Below are positions 1 through 6,595 of a stretch of DNA of 7,209 nucleotides, one piece after another. The notes below the pieces were generated by a model. It did not search any database. It worked only from the letters and a program-made list of their open reading frames with translations, and was not told the origin of the DNA. Position 1 is the first letter of the stretch. Each line of letters opens with the position of its first letter. Origin of the DNA: Chitinophagaceae bacterium (GTDB lineage: Bacteria > Bacteroidota > Bacteroidia > Chitinophagales > Chitinophagaceae); the NCBI GenBank assembly GCA_025351145.1, contig JANXWM010000763.1, forward strand, positions 1 to 7,209, written 5' to 3'. The position numbers and the translations under genes were made by a program.

Positions 1-50
1 CAAGAGTGCGACGCAAGAGCCGATGCCATAAAATATCACAGCTCGGTCCC
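1..50 (-). repeat. Intergenic palindromic repeat, copy A (cut by window edge)
   Basis: On the minus strand this reads GGGACCGA, 14 nt, TGGCATCGG, then the core TTGCGTCGCAC. It shares the core with four other copies in the window (near 2059, 3281, 5606 and 5881), and its GGGACCGA head exactly matches copy B. The tail continues off the left edge, so its full length is unknown. It lies just downstream of the ABC transporter gene. It is not coding. I infer a REP-like interspersed repeat; the family has no name I can assign. Confidence 0.75.
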
Positions 51-89
51 GAATGGCTTTTTGTATTTTGTCTTTTTAAAAGGAAACGT

Positions 90-1895
90 TTATGCCATTG
101 CTGCAGCATATTTTCTTTCGCCAATTTGCTGCCGCCACATGGCGTAGTATAAACCCTTTTCTGCAATAAGCTGCTGGTGGCTGCCGGTTTCAATTACCTG
201 TCCTTTTTCTAAAACATAAATCGTATCTGCGTGCATGATGGTGCTGAGGCGGTGTGCAATGAGCACGGTGATCTGCTCTTTTTGTGCAGAGATTTCTTTT
301 ATGGTTGAAGTAATTTCTTCCTCCGTTATTGAATCAAGTGCGGATGTGGCTTCGTCGAAAATAAGTAAACGTGGGCGGCGCAAGAGGCTGCGTGCAATGC
401 TTATTCTTTGCTTTTCGCCACCGCTTAGTTTTAGGCCGCCTTCGCCGATCATGGTTTCAATACCTTTTTCTGCCCGGTCTAAAAGGCCTTCGCAGCTTGC
501 TTTGTGCAGCACATCGAGCAATTCTTCTTCTGTGGCTGCAGGGTTTACAAACAAAAGATTTTCTTTAATGGTGCCGGCAAATAGCTGGGTATCCTGCGTT
601 ACAAAACCTATTTGAGAACGCAGTTCATCAAAGTCTATATCGGCTGCATCGATGTTATTGTATTTAATGGTTCCTGTTTGCTGCCTGTATAAACCCACCA
701 GCAATTTTACCAACGTGCTTTTACCTGAACCAGACGGGCCAACGAATGCAATGGTTTCGCTATTTTTTAAATCGAAGCTGATATTATCGAGCGCCTTAAA
801 CTGCGCGGTTTGATGTTTGAAAGAAACATTGGTGAATTCAAGTTCCTGTATATCGCCTACTTTTTTTGGTGCTACCGGTTTGGGCTCAACTGTTTTTTGC
901 ATCAGGTTATGAAAGTTGTTTAACGAAGCCTCAGCTTCGCGGTAGGCAAGAATGATGTTGCCAATTTCCTGCAGCGGGCCAAAGATGAAGAAGGAATAGA
1001 ATGTAAGAGTCATTACTTCACCGGAAGTAAGCTGGCCTTTGAATACCAGCCATAGCAACGTAAACATAATTACCTGCCGTAAAAAGTTTACGAATGTGCC
1101 CTGTATAAAACTGAGGGTGCGCAGGCTTTTTACTTTTCTTAATTCAAGCCCTAAAATTTTGTAGGTGTTTTTATTAAGGCGGCTTATTTCCTGCGTGGTA
1201 AGGCCAAGGCTTTTTACGAGTTCTATATTCCTGAGCGACTCTGTAGTAGAGCCCGCCAGCGATGTAGTTTCTTTTACTATGGTCTTCTGTATTACTTTTA
1301 TTTTTTTGCTTAGAAAACCTGTGAGTAAAGAAAGCGTAATAATTCCAACTACATAAATGGGCATAATGCTCCAGTGCAGGTTAAACGAATACACCGTAAT
1401 AAATACCACGCCCACAATTATACCAAAGAGCACGTTGATAAAAGAGATAATGAACCTTTCTGTATCGCTTCGCACTTTTGAAAGTATAGAAAGTGTTTCA
1501 CCGCTGCGTTGGTCTTCAAAGTCCTGGTAAGGCAGTTTCATGGAATGCTGCAGGCCATCGGTAAAAATTTTTGCACCAAATTTTTGAATGATCACATTGC
1601 TGAAATAATCCTGGAAGGCCTTCGCGATTCTTGACACCATTGCCACGCCAATCAAAATTCCAAGGAACCCAAGAACGCCCCATATATAATCCGTTTCACT
1701 TCTGTCGGCAGTTTTAATAAAGTTCTTGTGTGCATCAAAAGATCCAATTTCGTGCGGATGGGTAATGTATTTATCGAAAAGCTTTCCAAAGAAATAAGGA
1801 TCGAGCATAGAAAAAGACTGGTTAATAGCGGCCAGTAACAGGGCAAGAAATACCAGCCATTTGTATGGCTTTAAATAATGTAAAAGAATTTTCAT
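90..1895 (-). CDS. ABC exporter half-transporter, fused permease and ATPase (MsbA/multidrug type)
   Basis: This 601-residue protein has the standard length and order of a type IV ABC exporter half: a membrane domain (about 1-330) and a C-terminal ATPase (about 348-590). Such proteins work as inner-membrane dimers that use ATP to flip or export lipids, drugs or peptides; the substrate cannot be read from the sequence. Visible ATPase motifs are Walker A GPSGSGKST (386-394), Q-loop glutamine 434, signature LSGGE (490-494), Walker B LLIFDE (510-515), D-loop SALD (518-521) and H-loop His548. All catalytic residues are present, so the pump should be active. About six membrane helices can be guessed, the first near 13-33. 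The ATG at 1895 gives the usual start, an amphipathic stretch (MKILLHYLKPYKW) before helix 1. It is transcribed alone, divergently from the glycosyltransferase. No partner half-transporter, HlyD-like adaptor or TolC-like gene is next to it, which favours a homodimer. Confidence 0.93.
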   Translation of the reverse strand: MKILLHYLKPYKWLVFLALLLAAINQSFSMLDPYFFGKLFDKYITHPHEIGSFDAHKNFIKTADRSETDYIWGVLGFLGILIGVAMVSRIAKAFQDYFSNVIIQKFGAKIFTDGLQHSMKLPYQDFEDQRSGETLSILSKVRSDTERFIISFINVLFGIIVGVVFITVYSFNLHWSIMPIYVVGIITLSLLTGFLSKKIKVIQKTIVKETTSLAGSTTESLRNIELVKSLGLTTQEISRLNKNTYKILGLELRKVKSLRTLSFIQGTFVNFLRQVIMFTLLWLVFKGQLTSGEVMTLTFYSFFIFGPLQEIGNIILAYREAEASLNNFHNLMQKTVEPKPVAPKKVGDIQELEFTNVSFKHQTAQFKALDNISFDLKNSETIAFVGPSGSGKSTLVKLLVGLYRQQTGTIKYNNIDAADIDFDELRSQIGFVTQDTQLFAGTIKENLLFVNPAATEEELLDVLHKASCEGLLDRAEKGIETMIGEGGLKLSGGEKQRISIARSLLRRPRLLIFDEATSALDSITEEEITSTIKEISAQKEQITVLIAHRLSTIMHADTIYVLEKGQVIETGSHQQLIAEKGLYYAMWRQQIGERKYAAAMA

Positions 1896-1931
1896 ATTAA
1901 ATTTATTTGAACAACAACTGTAAACGAGTGC

Positions 1932-1963
1932 TGAAATTAAATGGAAATATTACACTTAACAAA
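1932..1963 (-). promoter_or_regulatory. Candidate Bacteroidota-type promoter for the ABC transporter gene
   Basis: On the minus strand a TTTG box (1960-1963) is followed after exactly 20 nt by TAATTTCA (1932-1939). The Bacteroidota housekeeping consensus is TTTG, 19-21 nt, TAnnTTTG, so the second box matches at four of six fixed positions. This would leave a 5' leader of about 30 nt before the ATG at 1895. It is plausible by position and spacing, but short AT-rich boxes occur by chance. Confidence 0.4.
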
Positions 1964-2058
1964 TAATGCACCATCGGGCAGTTTGTTCAGCAGAAAAGAC
2001 TTAATGTCAGTCGGGAGATAAATAAAAACGTCGAATAAATTTTACAGCCTATTTTTTT

Positions 2059-2131
2059 GGGACCGAACAATAGAACTGGCATGAGGCTTTGTTGCGTCGC
2101 ACACTTGTACGTTCTGAATATTATTGAGCTT
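2059..2131 (+). repeat. Intergenic palindromic repeat, copy B
   Basis: The order is head GGGACCGA (2059-2066), 10 nt, TGGCATGAGGCT, core TTGCGTCGCAC (2092-2102), then a tail ACTTGTACGTTC continuing to TATTGAGCTT. The tail matches copy D (5650-5680) almost base for base over about 30 nt, while the head matches copy A. It lies in the divergent gap between the ABC transporter and the glycosyltransferase and points towards the latter. The remainder of the 1896-2280 gap shows no convincing gene. Confidence 0.8.
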
Positions 2132-2280
2132 TTGGTTCATGGTGGAAGCTGGGTCATAAACATCAAATATCTTCGCCAATGAAAGAAAATTGCCGATAAA
2201 GTTTATAAAGCAAGCCATTGAATATTTTTTAGGTAGATGTTTGATTTAAACTGTTTTTTTAAGTTTAATTATCTTTTATA
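2132..2280. other. Non-coding leader before the glycosyltransferase
   Basis: This is the part of the 385-base divergent gap between repeat copy B and the glycosyltransferase start. It becomes very AT-rich towards the gene. A TTTG at 2240-2243 has no good TAnnTTTG partner at the right distance (TAATTATC at 2266 is a poor match), so no promoter is called. I see no hairpin-plus-U terminator, RNA gene or usable reading frame. Confidence 0.5.
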
Positions 2281-3195
2281 ATGACAGAAAATAATTTACT
2301 GGTATCAATTGCAATGGCAAGCTATAATGGCGAAAAATACATTGGCGAACAATTGGATTCAATTATCAGCCAAACTTATACCAATATAGAGATTGTAATT
2401 ACAGATGATTGCTCTAAAGACAATACAGTCAACATCATTAAAAAGTACCAGGCCAGTTATTCTTTTATTTTTCTTTTTGTAAATGAACAGAATAAAGGTG
2501 TTACCAAAACGTTTGAACGTGCAGTTACAGAAAGTAAGGGGGCATTTATAGCTTTTTGCGATCAGGATGATATTTGGACGCCCAATAAAATTGAAACGCT
2601 TGTAAATGAAATTGGTGATCACGATGCAGTGTATGCCAATTCTGAATTGGTAGATGCAGCCGGTAATAGCTTAGGGAAGGATTTTAAAGCTATTATGACA
2701 ATGCAAAACTATTATTCCGGAGCACCATTTTTATTGTCCAATACAGTTCCAGGTCATGCAATTCTGGCTAAGGCAGTATTTTTAAAAATGATTCTCCCTT
2801 TTCCAAAAGAACTTTATTTTGATTTATGGATTAGCTACAATGCAGGTGGCAACAATGGGATAAAATTTGTTGATAAAGTGCTGGTAAAATACCGCCAGCA
2901 TGAGCGTAACACAATGGGTACTGATAAATCGAAAAATAATAAGAAAAAGCTGACCAGTCAGGGGCTCTTTGATCTTAAACTGGAAGAATTAAAAGCCTTG
3001 TCAACTGCGCATATAAAAAATGAACAGACCAAACAAATATTAGCAGGTGTAATTAGATATTTTCATAAAGGCTGGAGTTTGAAGCGCAGTATTTTCTTTT
3101 TTAAACATTTCAACGATTTGCTGGTAAGTAAAAATAAACCTGTGTGGCGTAAGAAACTATACTGCGTTAAAATGATCTTTAAACCTAATTTTTAA
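2281..3195 (+). CDS. GT2-family glycosyltransferase, rhamnosyltransferase-like
   Basis: The 304-residue protein has the GT-A fold layout of glycosyltransferase family 2. The opening VSIAMASYNGEKYIGEQL (8-25) is the nucleotide-sugar entry strand. TDDCSKDNT (41-49) follows, and CDQDDIW (93-99) holds the metal-binding DxD. PGHA (157-160), DLWISY (181-186) and YRQHERN (204-210) are typical of the bacterial subgroup that adds rhamnose or similar sugars to O-antigen and other surface polysaccharides. That sugar assignment is family knowledge, not proved here. The C-terminus (about 215-304) is lysine-rich with aromatic stretches and no clear membrane helix, suggesting a protein at the inner face of the cytoplasmic membrane. 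The start at 2281 precedes the first conserved strand by only a few residues. No polysaccharide genes adjoin it. It stands alone between inward-facing repeat copies B and C, and seems more AT-rich than the ABC gene, which could mean separate acquisition. Confidence 0.9.
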   Translation: MTENNLLVSIAMASYNGEKYIGEQLDSIISQTYTNIEIVITDDCSKDNTVNIIKKYQASYSFIFLFVNEQNKGVTKTFERAVTESKGAFIAFCDQDDIWTPNKIETLVNEIGDHDAVYANSELVDAAGNSLGKDFKAIMTMQNYYSGAPFLLSNTVPGHAILAKAVFLKMILPFPKELYFDLWISYNAGGNNGIKFVDKVLVKYRQHERNTMGTDKSKNNKKKLTSQGLFDLKLEELKALSTAHIKNEQTKQILAGVIRYFHKGWSLKRSIFFFKHFNDLLVSKNKPVWRKKLYCVKMIFKPNF

Positions 3196-3280
3196 TTGTA
3201 CCGGGCAGATAAATAAGCGGGTACCGGATTAACTAAAGCAGTTGGCACTTAATGCTGGAGCTGATAATTGATGGGGTGAT

Positions 3281-3330
3281 GAAGTGCTTGCGACGCAAGG
3301 GACGGTGCTATGAAAATATTAGCTGGTATT
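3281..3330 (-). repeat. Intergenic palindromic repeat, copy C
   Basis: On the minus strand: ACCAG (weak head), 12 nt, TAGCACCGTCCC, core TTGCGTCGCAA (3288-3298), then a tail with GCACTTCATC. The tail resembles copy E rather than B and D, so two tail types exist. The centre CTTGCGACGCAAG is a perfect odd-length palindrome. It lies 85 nt downstream of the glycosyltransferase stop and points back at that gene. The preceding stretch 3200-3230 has two GTACCGG words that echo the repeat head, perhaps a worn copy. Confidence 0.75.
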
Positions 3331-3471
3331 ACAATGGCTGTTTACTTACTGGGTGGTAAAAAATTGAATAAAACGCAATGGCAGGATTTGATAAAATATC
3401 GCCTTGCAATGGTAGTTTTTTATTTCACTCAATATTTCTATCTTACGAAATATAATAAAAGCTATGGCTAA
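3310..3471 (+). CDS. Possible 53-residue small protein overlapping the 2TM gene start (doubtful)
   Basis: An ATG at 3310 opens a frame of 53 codons ending in TAA at 3469-3471. Its product would begin MKILAGITMAVYLLGG and contain a hydrophobic, aromatic middle. Its stop overlaps the start of the 2TM gene by 8 nt, an arrangement that can couple translation. Against it: the start codon lies inside repeat copy C, no ribosome-binding site is visible, and I recognise no family. It is recorded because it is longer than most chance frames in such AT-rich DNA, but it may well be spurious. Confidence 0.18.
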   Translation: MKILAGITMAVYLLGGKKLNKTQWQDLIKYRLAMVVFYFTQYFYLTKYNKSYG

Positions 3472-3721
3472 CGATACAGACAAAGATGAACTGGCCAGGA
3501 ACATTGCACAAAAAAGATTGGATTTTATAAAATACCTGTATGCTTATTTTGTTGTTAATGGCATTTTGTGGGTGGCATGGTGGTTTACAGACGGGCGTAA
3601 AACCGGCTTTACTGAAAACCCCTGGCCTGCCTGGATAATGCTGGGGTGGGGGATTGGAATGGTATTTAAATACTTTGAAGCCTACCGGGGGCCTAATAAG
3701 AAAATAGGGCAGCAGGAATAA
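3464..3721 (+). CDS. 2TM domain-containing small membrane protein
   Basis: This 85-residue protein has a charged N-terminus (1-20) and two hydrophobic helices, about 21-41 (FIKYLYAYFVVNGILWVAWW) and 53-72 (PWPAWIMLGWGIGMVFKYFE), with a short polar tail. The pattern of KRLDFIKYLYAY, VNG, W and a second helix carrying GWGIG followed by aromatic residues matches the 2TM domain. That domain is common in Bacteroidota, either alone or at the N-terminus of LytTR or histidine-kinase proteins. Its function is unknown; the two helices should form a hairpin in the inner membrane. The ATG at 3464 is the only good start before helix 1. The acyl-CoA ligase begins 90 nt downstream on the same strand, so the two may be co-transcribed, though a promoter-like box lies between them. 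Confidence 0.85.
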   Translation: MANDTDKDELARNIAQKRLDFIKYLYAYFVVNGILWVAWWFTDGRKTGFTENPWPAWIMLGWGIGMVFKYFEAYRGPNKKIGQQE

Positions 3722-3769
3722 AAAATTCAAAAAAATAAATGGTGCTGGTGCATGCTGCTGATCTGCCGT

Positions 3770-3777
3770 TATATTTG
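3770..3777 (+). promoter_or_regulatory. Candidate -7 box for the acyl-CoA ligase gene
   Basis: TATATTTG is a perfect match to the Bacteroidota -7 consensus TAnnTTTG and would start transcription about 25-30 nt before the ATG at 3812. The matching -33 TTTG is missing at 19-21 nt upstream, where the sequence reads roughly TGGTG. It is therefore a half-site prediction. Confidence 0.35.
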
Positions 3778-3811
3778 AAGATTGTTTTAGTAATTACAAC
3801 GATTGCATTAT

Positions 3812-5596
3812 ATGATTAAGCCTTCAAGATTATTTGATTGTCTTGACTGCCAAATTGAAAAATTCGGTAATAAAGATATGCTCGCGGCTAAAGAAAATGG
3901 AGCCTGGAATATTTATACTACTACCCAGGTTAAAGATATTGTGAACAAGTTTAGTGCCGGCTTGCTCCATTTGGGTGTTAGCGGTAATGATATGAGCGAT
4001 GAGGGTGCAGATAAAATTGCCATTGTAAGCAATAACAGGCCCGAGTGGCTTATTACGGATATGGCCGTACAGCAAACTGGTGCTGTACTTATACCTATTT
4101 ATCCTACTACAAACCCCAATGAATTACAGTTTATTTTAAATGATGCACAGGTAAAATATATTTTCGTAAGCAATAACGAACTGCTTGAAAAGATACAAGG
4201 CATCAGTATGTATGTGCCTTCATTGAAAAACATTTATTCTTTCGACAGGATAAAAAGCATAGACCACTGGTCGCAAATAACCGAACTTGCCAATCAAACT
4301 GATTCGCTGGAACTGGAAAAGGTAAAATCTTCTATTAGTGAAGAGCAGGTTGCCACGATTATTTATACATCGGGCACCACCGGTACACCCAAAGGTGTAA
4401 TGCTTACCCATAAAAATATAGTGACCAATATTATGGCTGGCAAAGAAAGTTTTCCTTTTCCAGATGCGCCCCACTTTAAAGCACTTAGTTTTCTGCCACT
4501 CAATCATATTTTTGAAAAAAATGTAAGCTATATATATCTGTTTAGCGGTATTGCGATTTATTATGCTGAAAGCCTTGATACACTTGGCGATAATATGCGG
4601 GAAGTAAAACCAGACCTCTTTACAACAGTACCCCGCCTGCTCGAAAAAGTTTTTGAACGTATTATGGTAAAGGGTAATGAACTCACAGGTATTAAAAGAA
4701 AGTTATTTTTCAGGAGTGTAAGCATTGCAGAAAAATACGACAATAATGTTAGTGGGGGTGTGCTGTATAATATTCAGTTAGCTATAGCAAATAAACTTGT
4801 TTTCCCTAAATGGCGCGAAGCGCTTGGCGGCAATGTGAAATGTATTATAACCGGAGGTGCAGCCTGCCAGGAAAAACTCCTGCGCATTTTTAATGCTGCT
4901 AAAATTCCGGTTTATGAGGGTTACGGGCCTACTGAAAACAGCCCTGTAATCTGTGTAAACCAGCAGCCACCCGGTACTTTGAAGATAGGTACAGTTGGCC
5001 CACCCATTGTTGGCCTCGAAGTAAAACTTGCTGATGATGGGGAAATTATGGTAAAAGGCCCCAGCATAATGAAAGGCTATTACAAACGCCCTGATCTAAC
5101 AGCAGAAACCATTGTTAATGGCTGGCTGCTTACAGGGGATGTTGGTGTGTGGGACGGAAACTGTATTAAAATAACCGATCGTAAAAAAGAGCTTTTTAAA
5201 ACCAGCGGCGGAAAATATGTTGCCCCTCAGCCCATAGAAAACAAACTAAAAGCAAACCTGTTTATTGAACAGGTAATTGTTGTAGGTGCAGAACGCAAAT
5301 TTGTTGGGGCACTTATTGTTCCTTCTTTTGCCAATCTAAATATATGGGTTAAAGAACAGGGGCTTGGCAATCTTACAATTGAAGATGCAATACACCACCC
5401 AAAAGTACTCGGTATGTATAAAAAAATTGTGGAAGAAATGAATGCTGGTATTAACCATGTAGAGCAAATAAAAAAATTCGAATTGTTACCCCGCGAATGG
5501 AGTATAGAAAGCGGGGAAATGACCCCCAAAATGAGCCTTAAGCGTAAAATTATTATGGAAAAATATAAAGATGCCGTAGAGCGTATTTACAGTTAA
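3812..5596 (+). CDS. Long-chain fatty acid-CoA ligase (AMP-forming, FAA1/FadD15-like)
   Basis: This enzyme activates free fatty acids to acyl-CoA using ATP, through an acyl-adenylate, for lipid synthesis or beta-oxidation; it should act at the inner face of the membrane. From the ATG at 3812 it has 594 residues, normal for the family. An upstream in-frame TTG at 3803 would add three residues, but the ATG gives the typical opening MIKPSRLFDCLD. Adenylate-forming motifs in order are YTSGTTGTPKG phosphate loop (185-195), GYGPTE (370-375), GDVG (442-445), TDRKKELFKTSGGKYVAP (455-472) and a C-terminal TPKMSLKRK (571-579) with the lysine expected to contact the adenylate. Nothing is missing. The motif TSGGKYVAPQPIE is typical of the long-chain group rather than acetyl-CoA synthetases; chain length cannot be read from the sequence. 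It follows the 2TM gene by 90 nt. Repeat copy D begins 10 nt after its stop. Confidence 0.93.
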   Translation: MIKPSRLFDCLDCQIEKFGNKDMLAAKENGAWNIYTTTQVKDIVNKFSAGLLHLGVSGNDMSDEGADKIAIVSNNRPEWLITDMAVQQTGAVLIPIYPTTNPNELQFILNDAQVKYIFVSNNELLEKIQGISMYVPSLKNIYSFDRIKSIDHWSQITELANQTDSLELEKVKSSISEEQVATIIYTSGTTGTPKGVMLTHKNIVTNIMAGKESFPFPDAPHFKALSFLPLNHIFEKNVSYIYLFSGIAIYYAESLDTLGDNMREVKPDLFTTVPRLLEKVFERIMVKGNELTGIKRKLFFRSVSIAEKYDNNVSGGVLYNIQLAIANKLVFPKWREALGGNVKCIITGGAACQEKLLRIFNAAKIPVYEGYGPTENSPVICVNQQPPGTLKIGTVGPPIVGLEVKLADDGEIMVKGPSIMKGYYKRPDLTAETIVNGWLLTGDVGVWDGNCIKITDRKKELFKTSGGKYVAPQPIENKLKANLFIEQVIVVGAERKFVGALIVPSFANLNIWVKEQGLGNLTIEDAIHHPKVLGMYKKIVEEMNAGINHVEQIKKFELLPREWSIESGEMTPKMSLKRKIIMEKYKDAVERIYS

Positions 5597-5605
5597 TGTT
5601 TTTTT

Positions 5606-5680
5606 GATACCCGGCTTTAGTATTTCATGGCAGCGTCCCTTGCGTCGCACACTTGTACGTTCAGATTATTACTGAGCTTT
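5606..5680 (+). repeat. Intergenic palindromic repeat, copy D
   Basis: Head ACCCGG (5609-5614) is followed by 13 nt, TGGCAGCGTCCC, core TTGCGTCGCAC (5640-5650), and a tail ACTTGTACGTTC that ends in CTGAGCTT like copy B. Bases 5623-5649 are a perfect 27-nt reverse complement of 5896-5922 in copy E. It begins 10 nt after the acyl-CoA ligase stop, so it would form part of that transcript's 3' end. Confidence 0.85.
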
Positions 5681-5895
5681 AAACATCCAAAATCTACCAT
5701 TTCAGCAAGCTGATTTTGATATTTTCCAATAGACAAATCGTTTAATTGAATATTTGGTACCATCCAATTAAGTGTGTAAGTCTTAAACTTGCACAATAAA
5801 ACCTCAAGCTTTTTTATTGTTTAAAATGTTTGAAATTTTATTACGAAACCTGCGCAGGATACTGAGACGCCCATTGATATGAACGATGAAAGGAT
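5650..5895. other. Gene-free segment between inverted repeat copies D and E
   Basis: About 246 bases lie between the perfect inverted arms of copies D and E, in the gap between the convergent acyl-CoA ligase and Lrp genes (383 bases in all). I see no open frame with a usable start, no tRNA-like box and no recognised family. The only internal structure noted is the AT-rich inverted repeat at 5793-5820. It may be filler of a mobile repeat pair or simply spacer. Confidence 0.5.
5793..5820. terminator. Weak AT-rich hairpin between convergent genes
   Basis: ACAATAAAA (5793-5801) and TTTTATTGT (5812-5820) are perfect inverted arms around a 10-nt loop containing AAGCTT. It sits about mid-way between the acyl-CoA ligase stop and the Lrp stop and could act as a bidirectional terminator. 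The stem is almost all A-T and no strong U-run follows on either strand, so the call is weak. Confidence 0.25.
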
Positions 5896-5937
5896 TGCGA
5901 CGCAAGGGACGCTGCCATGAAAACTGATGCCGGTACC
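5881..5937 (-). repeat. Intergenic palindromic repeat, copy E
   Basis: On the minus strand: GGTACCGG head (5930-5937), 12 nt, TGGCAGCGTCCC, core TTGCGTCGCAA, then a tail with TTTCATCGTTC that resembles copy C. Bases 5896-5922 match copy D perfectly in inverse over 27 nt. It lies 43 nt downstream of the Lrp stop codon, so it is inside or next to that gene's 3' end. Confidence 0.85.
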
Positions 5938-5979
5938 TGCATTGCGATTTTTAAACTGGTTATAAATGCGCTTAAAATA

Positions 5980-6450
5980 TTATTCGCCCACCACTACCAC
6001 ATTTCTGTTGAGGCTTTCGTCGAGTGATATAAATGTTTCGGTGCGTTCAATGCCTTTTATTTTTTGCAACTCATCATGCAAAACAAAGCGGAGCTGCTTG
6101 ATGTCTTTACAAACAACTTCTGCAAACATGCTGTAATTGCCGGTAGTATAATTTAGTCTAACTATTTCGGGTATCTTACGTAATTCTTTAGCCACAGTAT
6201 CGTAAAGTGAACTTTTTTCAAGAAAAATACCAATAAAAGCAATTACATCATAACCAAGCGATTTTAAGTCAACCGTAAGCCTTGTCCCTTTTACTACGCC
6301 GCACTCTTCCAGTTTTTTTATACGAACATGTATAGTGCCTCCAGAAACAAAAAGTTTTTTACCAAGGTCAGCATAAGATATTTCTGCGTTCTCCATCATT
6401 TCCTGAATTATCTGAAAATCGAGTTTGTCTAAATTTAATTTGTAACTCAT
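5980..6450 (-). CDS. Lrp/AsnC-family transcriptional regulator
   Basis: The 156-residue protein has the full Lrp/AsnC layout. An N-terminal winged helix-turn-helix (about 5-55) starts with LDKLDFQIIQEMMENAEISY and has a recognition helix around SGGTIHVRIKKLEE (36-49). A C-terminal RAM ligand-binding, dimerising domain (about 66-145) includes GNYSMFAEVVCKD (104-116), the usual glycine-containing effector loop. Such proteins form dimers to octamers and regulate amino-acid and general metabolism in response to small ligands; the ligand is not identifiable here. The ATG at 6450 is the natural start because the helix-turn-helix begins within a few residues. It is transcribed divergently from the tRNA-like RNA gene through an AT-rich 145-base gap. 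Lrp proteins often bind such bendable AT-rich DNA near their own gene, so it could control itself and perhaps the RNA, which is inference. Confidence 0.93.
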   Translation of the reverse strand: MSYKLNLDKLDFQIIQEMMENAEISYADLGKKLFVSGGTIHVRIKKLEECGVVKGTRLTVDLKSLGYDVIAFIGIFLEKSSLYDTVAKELRKIPEIVRLNYTTGNYSMFAEVVCKDIKQLRFVLHDELQKIKGIERTETFISLDESLNRNVVVVGE

Positions 6451-6535
6451 TTTTATAATGTTTTTTTAGATTTATTTCTTTATTATTTGCAAAATATTAA
6501 ATAATTTCTATATTTTTATTTTTTTTGTTCGAATA

Positions 6536-6567
6536 TTTGTAAAGAATTGATGTATTCTTTAATATTG
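6536..6567 (+). promoter_or_regulatory. Candidate promoter of the tRNA-like RNA gene
   Basis: TTTG (6536-6539), a 20-nt spacer, and TAATATTG (6560-6567) fit the Bacteroidota pattern TTTG, 19-21 nt, TAnnTTTG with one mismatch. Transcription would begin near 6574, leaving about 20 nt of 5' leader to be removed by RNase P before the mature 5' end at about 6596. The fit in both sequence and spacing is the best in the window. Confidence 0.55.
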
Positions 6568-6595
6568 CATTTTCCAAAAGGGAAAGATTTTAAAA

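Noticed and set aside
235..615. Plus-strand frame of 126 codons opposite the ABC transporter
   Set aside because: It lies antisense to the highly conserved ATPase domain and its translation resembles no protein family; it is a shadow frame.
3198..3230. Terminator hairpin after the glycosyltransferase
   Set aside because: Only a 5-bp GTACC/GGTAC pairing around a long loop and no following T-run; the words look more like a degraded repeat head.
3803..3811. TTG start for the acyl-CoA ligase
   Set aside because: It would add only Met-His-Tyr before an ATG that gives the usual family N-terminus; no ribosome-binding site favours it.
5227..5529. Minus-strand frame of 100 codons inside the acyl-CoA ligase gene
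   Set aside because: It lies fully within the conserved C-terminal domain coding region on the other strand, with no recognisable product.
1..5937. CRISPR array from the repeated TTGCGTCGCA units
   Set aside because: The copies are far apart, in both orientations, imperfect, and separated by genes; there is no regular repeat-spacer pattern and no cas gene.
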